The position numbers and the translations under genes are program-made. Source: Chara braunii (lineage: Eukaryota; Streptophyta; Charophyceae; Charales; Characeae). From it: 36,035 nt of DNA. Where the stretch lies: NCBI GenBank assembly GCA_003427395.1, contig BFEA01000212.1, positions 333,106 through 369,140 on the forward strand, given 5' to 3'. Position 1 is the first letter of the stretch; every line of letters starts with the position of its first letter. Below are positions 1 through 9,932 of the stretch, piece by piece. The notes beneath the pieces were generated by a model. That model worked only from the letters and a program-made list of their open reading frames with translations. It was not told the origin of the DNA and did no database searches.

Positions 1-31
<31 letters not shown>

Positions 32-59
32 GCGCGCGCGCGTGCGCACGCGCACGCGT
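1..59. repeat. (CT)n tract followed by alternating CG/CA purine-pyrimidine tract
   Basis: Bases 1-29 are pure CT dinucleotides. Bases 30-59 are an alternating pyrimidine-purine run rich in CG, a composition known to favour Z-form DNA. The window also ends in CT repeats and its internal gap is flanked by them, so this is probably a contig edge. Confidence 0.9.
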
Positions 60-211
60 GCCCTTTCCCCTCCGTATCTAGCTTGCCCTTCCCTGTCCCT
101 TATCTTGTTAGCCGTTCCGCCTCTTCTCTGGCTTTTTTTAATCTCCGTCCCTCTCTTAAAAGTGTTCGTGTCTTTCATGATCATTCTCTCCGGCCCTTTA
201 TCTGTGTGCCT

Positions 212-704
212 GGGGGTTGCATCCCTGGCGACCGCCGACCTTATTGCAGCCAACCAGTACGGCCGACCGGTCAGCGGTCTGCCGACCAGTCAGAAAACAA
301 CCATGCATTGACTTTTTTTCAAATCTGAGTTCGGGGCCGTACTATGTTTGCTGAGGTCAGCCCACATCCGCTGAGAAACTTTTGGGGATGCGGGGGGGTA
401 TGAGGGGGTTGGGGTTGGAGTATAGGGGGGGGTATACGGGTTTATAGGGGTGATATAGGGGGTATTGGGGGGGGTAATGAGGGTGTTGGGAGCGGTTTGG
501 GGTTGTTGGGGGGGGGTGTATGGGGGTATTGGGGGGGCGCTATGGGGGTGTTGGTGGTGTTATTAGGGGTTCTGGACCCCCCATATTATTTTTTTTTTGC
601 GGGGTGCCGACGACCCCCGACCGGTAGGTGCCGACCAGCCGATTGGTCTGAGGGTCGGGAGCCGACAAGTCAAGGGCCGCCGACCGTCGGGGGGTGCAAC
701 CCTG
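212..704. mobile_element. hAT-like non-autonomous DNA transposon (MITE), copy 1
   Basis: The right end read inward starts CAGGGTTGCACCCC and the left end reads GGGGGTTGCATCCC, so the termini form imperfect inverted repeats. The flanking octamers are GTGTGCCT (204-211) and GCGTGCCT (705-712), an 8-bp target duplication with one mismatch. An 8-bp duplication and CAGGG-type ends are typical of hAT transposons. Many GCCGAC/GTCGGC motifs sit near both ends, like subterminal transposase-binding repeats, and a G-rich core lies between them. There is no transposase, so the element would depend on one supplied elsewhere. An inverted partial copy lies at 34036-34389. The family assignment is inferred from termini and target size only. 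Confidence 0.6.
382..566 (+). repeat. G-rich degenerate minisatellite inside the hAT-like element
   Basis: Runs of 4-9 guanines alternate with short TAT, TAC or TGTT spacers (GGGGGTAT-type units). There are well over four G-runs in close succession, so the strand has clear G-quadruplex potential. The same array occurs as a C-rich strand at about 34036-34200. Confidence 0.85.
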
Positions 705-712
705 GCGTGCCT

Positions 713-1574
713 CCCTCTTTCCCGTAGCTAATTGAATTGGAAGATCCACAAAAAATGCAAAGAGAAAAAAAAGCACGCAAACAACAATAGCGATGGAAAG
801 CAATGAAAAGAAATGAACACTATAATCAAAGGGAAAAATAAAAACAACAAAAGCACCTCGTTCTCTCACACCCACACTAGACCTTCCTCCTCCCTGTCTT
901 GCTTGCCCTTCCCCCTCCCCTGCCTCACTAGCCGTCACCCGTCTTCTCTCTCTTTTTTCATCTCCATCTCTCCTTGACGTGTTCCTGTCTCTTGTTCTCA
1001 CTTGCTCTCTCCATCCCTTTATGTCCTCGCCTTTGCTAACGAAACACATGCTATGATCCTTGGTCAACTTCGAATACAAAAGCTCACAAGTGACATTGCT
1101 ATTCCATTGCGACTCAAATGAAAGAGATTGGAAGACCAAATATGGCAAGAGAGAAAGAAGATGGTATGGAGGGCGGCAAGGTGGAGAATGTCCGGGCTCC
1201 AAATCGATGGTATGGAGGGCTCCAAATCGATGGTGGAGACCCTCTCAATCTCTTCTTACCGAGAGGAAGTGAGTCCAACTTGAGAGTCCTCTCTTTTTGG
1301 TGAGGTGTCGTGAGCGCTCTACCTTGAGAGACAACAATTTTCCCGGTGGCGCATCTGGAAGGAGAAAGGGCGGTGCCTCTGAAGGGCCCTGGTCGAAGCA
1401 CGTGGGTCACGGTCACCATGCCAACCCAATGGGATTAGTACACGCATGCGATGGCTGCTTTGTCCATTGAGGCTCTTTGCTGCACTGATAGAGGAGTGTG
1501 CGGACTGAACAGGCTTATGCAGATGCTCTCAGACCGTCTATAAACATTTATGGTTGGGGTTCCAAACTGTCCAC
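713..1574. other. No gene recognised; short tandem duplication inside
   Basis: No protein domain, RNA gene or element end was recognised. The only structure seen is a 23-bp tandem duplication at 1194-1239 whose units share GGGCTCCAAATCGATGGT. Open frames here are short and of low complexity. Confidence 0.5.
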
Positions 1575-1662
1575 TTGCTGTGATTGTCGTCCTGTTTGCG
1601 ACGTTATATAATTCCTGCGGACCTTGGGGGCTGTCCTTAAATTGCGTCTTGATCAGCCAGAT
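1575..1662 (+). repeat. Segment homologous to the 5' leader/LTR of element B
   Basis: About 85 bases align at roughly 80% (estimated by eye) with the reverse complement of 14778-14862, sharing blocks such as GTCGTCCTGT, GCGACGTTA and TAATTCCTG. In element B this sequence lies about 200 bp upstream of the gag start codon, so here it probably marks a leader or LTR remnant of a related plus-strand element. It may be what is left of the 5' end of element A, whose gag begins about 940 bp downstream. Confidence 0.5.
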
Positions 1663-1689
1663 CGCATGACAAATTTCTCAAGCTCATGA

Positions 1690-2597
1690 AGTACCACATT
1701 GGATAGAAGAGGGCCGAAGGCATTGTAAAATGCAATGTGTTCGTCTTTGTAAAAAGCGACCGACCGTATATGTTTCAAAACTTCCAGTTCCTATCAAAGC
1801 ATAGAGATCTGTGAAAAAGTTGGTATGTATAGCCACTTTAGTAGTACTGGTTTCTGGATTCGAAAAACAGAATCTTTTTTCTGGAAACATAACAAAGCTA
1901 TCAACACTACGCGTCAAATCTTCAGTGCTTTGCAGGCGCTCGCAAGAGATCACTTTTTCAAAGTAATGATGCGCCGCAGCCTTGGTGTCATGATTAGAAA
2001 CACATGCTATGTTTCCACAAATGGATTGAAAAGTAGGTCCATGTAATTGATCAATACTTCGTAAACAACACTACCTTCCGTTGCCTATATTTTGTTCAAA
2101 ACCAAAGTTGAACGTACGGCTCGTTGCATGCGAGGATAAGTAATGGGCAAGCCTGGTCATAAGCATACACCTAGGGCACAGGGGTGGGCCGACATTGCAC
2201 ACCTAAGACACTGCTGCTCATTGATGCTCATCGGTATGTTGGATTGAGGGGAGGGTAGGTTCCAATTGGTGCTCAACTGTAAACACAACCATTTCCACTG
2301 TTCATACATCTGCAACATAATTTACTTTTAATTTTGATTAGTTGGTTGACAGACTGCTAACACCTCGCAGACAGCTTAGTTTAGGACTGTTGTATACTAC
2401 CATAGCCAGTTCTATGCAAAGCTTTTGTAAGTGAACTATTCTGGGTAAAATTAGATTATGTGTGTAGTCTTTGTGAATGTTGTAGGCTGCCACTTGATCG
2501 GTTAAGTAGGGGACCTGCCGGACACATTTATTTTTAGAAAATTAGGTGTCAGTCAGACACATGCTGTGGTAGGACTCTAGCAAGGAGTTGTAGTGCA
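1690..2597. other. No gene recognised (possible leader of element A)
   Basis: No long open frame, tRNA-type primer-binding site or repeat was identified. Its position suggests untranslated leader of element A, but nothing in the sequence proves it. Confidence 0.35.
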
Positions 2598-4080
2598 GTG
2601 TTTGCCTATCTGATGAGTGGGCCAGACTCCGACGAGGGTAGAGTTGACGATGCGAGGCTGACACGTTCGAGATCACGTAGGGTCCCGTACGTGTTTCATT
2701 TCCTACAGTCAGGAGACGAAAGACGGCTTCGTGCCGAAGCTAGAGCCCGTGCTTACGCAGCAGCCGGGGAAGCAGCACTAGCTGCAAGACAGGCGTTAGC
2801 AGCAGCAAATGTCGCAGTTAGGGAATAGGCAGCAGCATCAGCCAGCGCAGCAGCAATGGCGGGCTCGCAGTTCAGTCCGTTGACCCCATGTGGGAGGGAG
2901 CTACAAGAGCTCCATCAAGTTGAGAGGATCCGCGCACGGTTAGAGAGGGAACTAAAGCAAGCTACTGATAGAGAAAGTGAGATTAGAAATAGAACAACCT
3001 GGCTAGATAAGTTAGAGGCAGACAAAACTGCATTAGAGGAGTTAGATGAGTCAGCAATGCCTGACGCACTGTTAGTGCATGCGCATGTAGGCAGAGGCCA
3101 GGATTACGGCCAGCAGCACAGTCACCATTGCCGTTGACGGCGATGTCAGGCCCCTTTCCGGTACAAGCTGGCACACAACCAAGTGGTACGTCTGCAGCAG
3201 GCGCACAGACTGTTGCTTCTACTTCGTTTGGTCCAGCGGCTGGAGCTACACCACAGCCGCAACAATTTGTTCCACCTCAGGGACAGCAGCAAAGTCCATG
3301 GTACCCAAAGACCCCGATGAAGCCACCCCTTGCCTTCTCCAGTGAGAAGAAGGACGAGGAACTCAACACTTGGTTAAGGACGGTTCCGATGTGGGTAAGG
3401 GCAAAGAGGACGATGCAGGAGGAGGAGGTGATTATTCTTGCATCTTACCTTGAGGGTAAGGCAGCGAAATGGCTGGATGGGATAGTAGCCAAAGTCGGGT
3501 TCAGACGACGCATGGCAGATTGGGGTAAAACCCTCACTTTAGAAGAGTTCTTGGATATGGTAGAAGCTCGCTGGCATAATCTGCAGCATGCACAAACCGC
3601 CACTGACGCGATGCTCAAATTGGACCAGCGAAGGTACAAGTCTGTCAGAGAGCTGACGTCTACTGTAGAAAACCTCATCGTCGTTCCCGGCATACGCTAC
3701 GATGACCAGGTCTTATTGACCATGTTTCTGAGATGTCTGCACGAGAATCTCAGAACCTTACTCGCCAGCGAGGCTCGCCTCGAGTATCATTCCTTTGATA
3801 CCTTCTCTAGAAAGGCCTTAGACTTAGAGGCTACTCTAGGAAGTGTTCAACCTACTCTAGTAGACGGGAGGAAGAAGAAGAGTCCACAGGAATGGAAAAA
3901 GAAGGGTAGTAGATTGATGATGGTTGAGCGGATTGGGTCAAGGCAGGTCTTGATCAAGAAGTGTGGCGGGACCGGCGAGTGCGTGGTGCTTGCATCAACT
4001 GTGGTGAGTACGGACACACCAAGTAAAGTGCAAGAACGCAAAGGTCACGCAGAAGATACCCCCTAAGGGAGGGGTGCCTT
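2598..4080 (+). pseudogene. gag: Element A gag (capsid and nucleocapsid), broken
   Basis: Gag would assemble the virus-like particle that packages the element RNA. An Arg/Ala-rich N-terminal part (2598-3137) is interrupted by TAG at 2826-2828 and continues as a charged coiled-coil-like segment. A frameshift near 3130 leads into the main frame at 3128-4066: a Gln/Pro/Ala-rich linker, then a capsid-like region (about 3330-3800) with the pattern LEGKAAKWLDG and later LTMFLRCLHENLR. A CX2CX4HX4C zinc knuckle is recognisable at about 3990-4035, but a one-base slip splits it between frames. The exact start is uncertain because no other start signal was seen. Confidence 0.75.
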
Positions 4081-4293
4081 CTTTCGAGTTTGGGACCAGT
4101 TTCAGCTCGTGAAACACTTGAGGCCGGTGGAAGTTTTAGCTGCTTCTACTCATGGTGAAGTGGGACAGATACCCTCCCCACTTCATGAGATGGCCACAGC
4201 TAACGACTCTTTAGTCACCCCGCAAACGCACCCAGACCAAACCATGCTCTATACGTTGGATGTGTTTGAAGCCTTAGAGGACAAAGTGAATGG

Positions 4294-4800
4294 TTGAATA
4301 GTGATCCACACGAGTCTTGGGTGGCACTAAGTGCAGGTCCTAGAGGGGAACATTTCGTAGTGGAGGTTGTTGTAGGAAGCCGCAAATGTGGTGTCGTCGT
4401 AGATATCGGCTCCACCCGAAATTTTATAAGTCGCGACTGTTTGGAAAGGCTGCGTTTAGAGGACCGGGTGCAGCACCTCAGTAGACCGGTAGCATTACTT
4501 TGGCCAATAAGGAGCGCATGGTTGTCTCAGACTACGTCAAAGATGTAGTCTGCACCTTATCCTATGGAGGAGGGGAACTGAATCATAAGATTCCGTTCCT
4601 GGTTAGCGACGACTTACCATTTGATATGTTGTTAGGAATGTACTACCTTGAGGTTGCCAAGCCCCAATTCGACTGGGACAAGAAGGTGCTCAAGCATGAG
4701 TTGCCTGATTGGAGGACTGTGAGACTGGCCAAGTACAAGGCTAGTAGATTGGGTGCATATGCGCATGTGCGTTCTACAATTATTATAAACAAAACCAAGA
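4294..4800 (+). pseudogene. Element A aspartic protease, frameshifted
   Basis: A retropepsin-like protease would process the Gag-Pol polyprotein. The active-site strand reads VVVDIGSTRNFIS near 4393-4431: the catalytic Asp is present, with Ile in the usual Thr/Ser position. The second hallmark, DMLLGMYYL near 4622-4648, lies in a different frame, so there is an indel at about 4500-4548. The fold continues to about 4750, and another shift follows before the RT. Between gag and this frame (about 4080-4290) the coding sense is poor. Confidence 0.7.
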
Positions 4801-4807
4801 GGAGAGT

Positions 4808-6216
4808 ATGTACCTAGTCTATGTCTCTGAGAAAGGGGAGGCCGTAAAAACACCCCCAGAGATAAACCACGTCGTTGCTAAGTTCCCTGATTTGTTTGAG
4901 GAGCCTACAAGAGTTGTAGATAGGGAGATTGTCCACGCCATAGAAATCATTCCAGGGAGTAAAACCCCAAAGGGAAGGATCTATAGGATGTCTCCGGCCG
5001 AGTTGGACGAAGTTCGGCGACAATTGATTGAGCTCACAGAGAAGGGATGGATATGGCCTAGTTCTTCCCCTTTCGGATCACCAGTGTTATTTGTACCGAA
5101 GAAGGGGGGCTCGTTGAGGATGTGCATTGATTATAGAGGCCTCAATGCCATCACTGTGAAGAACGTCGAGCCTCTACCACGCATTGATGACCTATTGGAT
5201 AGGGTGCAGGGACGTAAGTACTATACCAAGATAGATTTAAAATCCGGCTACCATCAGATTGCCATATGACGCGAGGATGAACACAAAACCGCATTTCAGA
5301 CCAGGTACGGTCTGTACGAGTTTGTGGTGATGCCCTTTGGCCCTTGCAATGCCCCGGGTATATTCCAACACGCCATGAATAGGATCTTCCATAACTATCT
5401 GGACAAGTTTGTTGTCGTGTACCTCGACGATATTCTTGTCTTCAGTAAGTCTGTCGAGGAGCATGCACAACATTTAGAGATTGTTCTCTCACCTCTGCGG
5501 CAACACAAGTATAAGGTCAACTTAGAGAAATGCAAGTTCGGATGCACTAGGATCTTGTATTTGGGTCATGAAGTATCCGCGGAAGGGATTAGGCCGAAAG
5601 ATGCGAAGGTGGCTTGTATAAGGGACTGGCCACAACCTCGGACCGTTACTGAGGTCAGATCTTTCTTAGGAATGTGCGGTTACTATAGAAACTTTGTGAA
5701 GAACTACTCCACAATCGCCTCTCCTTTGACTGTTCTAACTCGACTTGACACACCGTGGGAGTGGAGTGATGAGTGTGAGGCTGCTTTCAAGCAATTGAAG
5801 CATGCCCTCATGAATCATGAGGTTCTCATGGTGCCCGATCCCCAGAAGCCATTCATTGTTACCATAGACGCAAGCCAATATAGCATTGGCGCAGTGCTGG
5901 CTCAGCAGGATGGTAAAAAGTTGAGACCGATTGAGTACATGAGCAAAAAGATGCCATCCAAAAAACTAGCGAAGTCCACCTACGAGAGAGAACTCTACGC
6001 CTTGTATAAGTCACTGCTACATTGGAGGCACTTTCTGTTGGGTAGGTTCTTCTATTTGAGAACTGACCATCAGACGCTGAAGTGGATAAAGACAACCTGT
6101 TCTCTCTGATGCCCTCAAGCGATGGATTGAAGTCATAGAGCAAGATGACTTCAAAATCCATTACTTGAAGGGGGAGTATAACAATGTTGTTGACGCACTG
6201 TCGCGTAGGGCAGATT
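4808..6216 (+). pseudogene. Element A reverse transcriptase and RNase H, broken
   Basis: RT copies the element RNA into DNA and RNase H removes the RNA template. RT motifs appear in order: [51 protein letters not shown], then a TGA stop at 5267-5269 that keeps the frame, VMPFGPCNAP, and the catalytic YLDD at 5420-5431, intact. RNase H follows with TIDASQYSIGAVL, STYERELYAL and TDHQTLKW. A frameshift near 6105 moves the end (NNVVDALSRR) to another frame at 6165. Length and order fit a Ty3/gypsy pol. Confidence 0.85.
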
Positions 6217-7617
6217 ACCTCGGGGCTTTAGTCACTGAATTCGACATTTCTGACGATGTGACTAGATCGCTGGAGGAAGCCTATCAGGAAGACCCTATTA
6301 CGATGGACATCATTCGCAAACTGCAGGCCAAAGACAAGGGCACAGAAGAAGAGTTTGTGATGGTGGATGGGTTGCTCTTTCTGAGAAAGGCTGGGATTGA
6401 AAGATGTTCCATCTTGGGAGAATTTATGCAGTTTATTTTTAGGTGAATGCCATGATGCAACTGGACATTTCTTCTACAAAAAGACCAGTGCCAATTTAGT
6501 ACAACGATTTTGGTGTCCCGGTATGCTAGATGATGCAAAGAAGTATGTGCAGACCTGCCAGGTCTGTCAGCGGGACAAGCCGCGAACTCAAGCACCGCTT
6601 GGGTTGTTGAAGCCCTTGCCCATTCTCGCTGGACCAGGACAGAGTGTTTCCATGGATTTCATGGACACTCTGGTAACCAGCAGGAGTGGCAAGAGGCACA
6701 TCTTTGTCATCATAGACAGATTCACCAAGTACACTAGACTGATTGCCATGCCAGAGACTACGAGGACTGAGCACGTCATCAAGTTGTTTATGGACAACTG
6801 GGTGCGTGATTTTGGATTGCCAAAGTCAATCGTTAGTGACAGAGATGTGCGCTTCACAAGTCGAGCTCTGGAAGAAGACTGCTGAGCAAATGGGCAGTCA
6901 ACTTCAGATGACTTCTGGGAATCATTCCGAAGCCAACGGACAGGCCGAACAGATGAACAGAGTTGTGCAACATCTGCTGAGGCATTACATTAAGCCCAGC
7001 CAAGATGACTGGGATGAGACATTGCCTCTCATCGCCAGCCTGTACAACAACGCTGTGCACAGTACAACCGGCGTTAGTCCTAATCAGCGGCACTTGGGAT
7101 GGAAGCCTAGATCCGCTCTAGACTTCCTCCTGCCTGAAAACCGACCTGCTGCAACACGTGGCACCTTGGAATACGGGGTGCAGTATGAGAAGTTGTTGCA
7201 GCAAGCTGTCGAGCACATCAATGATTGCTTCTGAGAACAAACATCGTCGACCGTCCACATTTCAAGTAGGGGAACGTGTCTGGGTTAAGGCTAGTGAACT
7301 AGGACAGGAATTCGGAATCTCTCGTAAACTAATGCCACACTCCCTGGGAAGTCTTGGATGTAGTTGGGGATGATTTGGATGGTCCCTCCTATGTTATTCG
7401 AATCCCTGGTCACCTGCGCACTTACCCTGTCTTCCATGCCTCAAAGCTTGCACCTTTCTTTGAGACAGCTCAGTTTCCATCCAGGAGATCAATGCTGCCC
7501 CCAACCATGGACGGCCACGTGGACATCGAGGACATTCTGGAACATAGAGACATGCCTGTTCCAAAACCTCTGGGTAGAGGGAGACCTCCAAAACCCAAGA
7601 GAGAATACAGGGTCTGA
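6217..7617 (+). pseudogene. Element A integrase with chromodomain-like C-terminus, broken
   Basis: Integrase inserts the DNA copy into the chromosome. The HHCC zinc region is visible (ECHDATGHF ... CQVCQR, about 6447-6570) and the core has DFMD, IVSDRD and NHSEANGQAEQMN, giving the DDE triad. A frameshift after SDRD (about 6870) separates the third acidic residue, and others fall near 7230 and 7340. After the GERVWVKA and PGHLRTYPVFHASKL blocks the tail reads DIEDILEHR ... GRGRPPK ... EYRV and then stops. This resembles the first half of a chromodomain with an inserted basic linker. Confidence 0.75.
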
Positions 7618-8456
7618 ATATGTTCTGGGCTAAGGCCCCAAACAAGCCTCATGCCCGCCCTAAGTGAAGGCGGGCCAGAATATCCACGAGAGGCCTTTCT
7701 TTCAGCATTTCGCGAAGTGGGTATCAGACAGTTGCATCACGCCAGTTCGTTGGAGTGCATCGTGAAGGCCAGACTCCTGCAGAAGCAGTTGTTGAGCCCT
7801 GGGCACAAACCAGGGGAGGCCGACACATCACACATTGGACGCAGGCCAATCGAAAAGCAGCATTGTCGTCGTAGAGGCCGAGCGTGCCAAAGGGAAACCG
7901 GCCTGCTATCTGAATCTGGACATCGACCCTGGGCTGATGGGCGCAACTGTAAAGTCTGGGCCCCATTTGCATCGGGCCTGGGCGCAGATATCGGGGCCCA
8001 GTTGCAGGCTACAGTGAGCCGCACACGCGCCTACCACGGCATATAGGCAGTCTGGGCGCAGGGGCAGGAGCTTGGCTGGTGCGGCATTGTCGGCACGCTG
8101 CTGCATTGTGTAGCGAGCGCGTGCATGCTGCGCTAGGTGGTCAAGCGCGCTATCGGGCGCAGTGGTGTGGGGCGCTGCAAGGCAGCGAGCACCGACAGCC
8201 ATAGCCGAGCTGCTGGGCGCAGTGAGAGGTAGGGAGGCGAAGGTGGTCTTCGGGAAGGAGGCACGAGAGTGGGGAGACGGGATAGGAGTGGGGAGCAACG
8301 GAGGTACTTACCTGGCATGCAGAGAGGAGGTCGGCATTGGTGTTGACGTCAAGCACGCTGGTCTTCAAGTCGTTTGGTTGTGATCATGCTGTAGTTGTGG
8401 CTGTAGGGAGTAGTGTAGGTAGGGCGCCAGCGCCGTTCAGAGAGAGCTACATTGGG
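7618..8456. other. 3' flanks of elements A (+) and B (-), LTRs not resolved
   Basis: This GC-rich spacer must hold the 3' ends of both elements, but no direct repeat with their 5' sides was found. It contains a GC hairpin 35 bp after the A reading frame (7653-7659 with 7669-7675) and a 9-bp inverted repeat, CTGGGCCCC, at 7956-7964 and 7993-8001. A minus-strand open frame (8298-7906, about 130 codons, Pro/Ala/Arg-rich) matches no family I know. A GCTATGGC motif lies on the minus strand at 8203-8196. Confidence 0.5.
8306..8314 (-). promoter_or_regulatory. Perfect consensus 5' splice site CAG|GTAAGT
   Basis: On the minus strand the nine bases CAGGTAAGT match the plant 5' splice-site consensus exactly. 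The site lies just downstream of the element B coding end, in the sense direction of B. It is one of six perfect copies in the window. Whether it is used cannot be told from sequence. Confidence 0.4.
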
Positions 8457-9932
8457 TTATGATGTTGGTGTGGCCCTACGGGCTGGGATATTGACCTCAC
8501 GATTCTGCTGTATCGTTCTCATATGAATGGTTTCTTGGTTCCAATGCTGTAGTTCTGCTTTCGTGAACCAGCGGTCGTCTTCCGGTTCTTGATAGGCAAA
8601 CCGGACCTTGTACTGCTTCTGGGGACGACCTCTACCTCCTGTTCTAAACACATCCTCGTCTACAATACCTTCAATGTCATAACTTCCGTGCATATCCGGA
8701 GGAATCATAGATCGTCTTGAAGGGAACTGTTGGCTTGTGACACACGGCAACAGCTTTGAAGCGTGGAACACAGGATATGTGTGGAGGTGTAATGGGATTT
8801 CTACAGTGTAGGACGGTCCATCTTCTCCGCCCTTGACTTCTAGAACCGGCCACGGTCCTCTATATGCAGGCAGTAACTTCTGCGAGATGTTTTCCTCAGG
8901 TGCAAACTCTTTAGCCTTGACCCATACTAAGTCGCCTACCTGAAACTGCGAAGGGCGGCGGTGCTAATTAGCCTGCTCTATCATTCTGTGCTGGGCCTTC
9001 CTGAGGTTTTCAACAACAGTTGCTATTTCTTTCTCATGCTGTATCGCAAACTCCCTAGTACCGGACAGTAGTCTGTGGATCTGATCCCTGTTCAGCCCTT
9101 CGAACGGCATGCGTGGTCTAAAGGACTTGTGCAGTTCGTTGGGAGTGCGGCAGGTGGATAGATGCACGTTGTTGTTGTACGCACTAGCTACTTTGGGCAA
9201 CATCTAGTCCCAGTTTATCTGATCAGGTCTAATGTACATGCGCAGAACTTGCTGTAGGATCTTATTCATCTGTTCTGTCTGACCGTTTGTCTCTGGATGG
9301 CGGCCAGACGACATCAATAGCTTAGATCCGTAGACTCTCATGAGTTCTTGCCAGTTCTGGCTGGTGAAACGACTATCTCTATCACTAACTATTGACAATG
9401 GGATTCCATTCTCACTAACCCAAAAGTCAAAAAACTCATGTATCACTAAATCTGTACGTGCCTCTGCAGGCAAGGGAACAAACACAGCATACTTACTAAA
9501 ACGGTCAACTATGACCATGACTTGGCTCTTACCGTGTCTGCTCTTGACTTGGGTGTCCATGAAGTCTATGGACACTGAGTCTCCCGACTGATTCGGAAGA
9601 GGCAAGGGTCTGAGAAGACCTAGGTCCGCGCGTGTAGTAGACTTATTTCTCTGGCACACTTTACAACTGCGGACATACTCTATGCAGTCATTCTTCATCC
9701 CTGCCCAGGTGTACGCACGCATCAGATTGGCTAATGTCTTCTGCCAACCGAAGTGCCCCTCTGTGTCATGGCATTCCCCTTAAATCAGACTGCGGATCTT
9801 CTCACTGTTGGGAACGCACAGGCGGTCAAACACATTAGTCTTCTCAAACAACAACCTGTCTGTAGTGCGGTAATCTGGTTCAGTCTCTGGGGCCTCTCTA
9901 ACTCTCTTTAGGAGGTCGCTATAGATAGGGTC
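8457..9932 (-). pseudogene. Element B integrase with chromodomain-like tail, interrupted by stops
   Basis: The zinc-binding HHCC part reads GECHDTEGHF ... CKVCQRNK (about 9775-9650). The catalytic core follows with SIDFMD, IVSDRDSRF and HPETNGQTEQMN, so all three acidic residues are present. In-frame stops at 9780-9782 (TAA), 9204-9206 (TAG) and 8964-8966 (TAG) break one otherwise continuous frame. The C-terminus (8771-8457) has YDIEGIVDEDV, a basic GGRGRPQKQ linker, YKVRFAYQEPEDDRW and FTKAEL. These match the order of chromodomain strands and helix, with aromatics near the cage positions, a domain known to steer chromoviral integration. Confidence 0.85.

Larger units (their letters stand above)
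2598..7617 (+). mobile_element. Element A: degenerate Ty3/gypsy (chromovirus-like) retrotransposon
   Basis: The domain order is gag, aspartic protease, RT, RNase H, integrase and a chromodomain-like tail, which is the Ty3/gypsy order (integrase after RNase H). The coding parts move through all three plus-strand frames and contain internal TAG and TGA stops, so the copy is dead. No pair of LTRs could be identified; the 5' side may include the segment at 1575-1662. Element B lies tail-to-tail on the other strand from 8457. Confidence 0.85.

Noticed and set aside
7906-8298. 130-codon minus-strand frame as a real gene
   Set aside because: GC-rich, no recognised domain, lies in unresolved LTR or flank sequence and overlaps several frames open on both strands.
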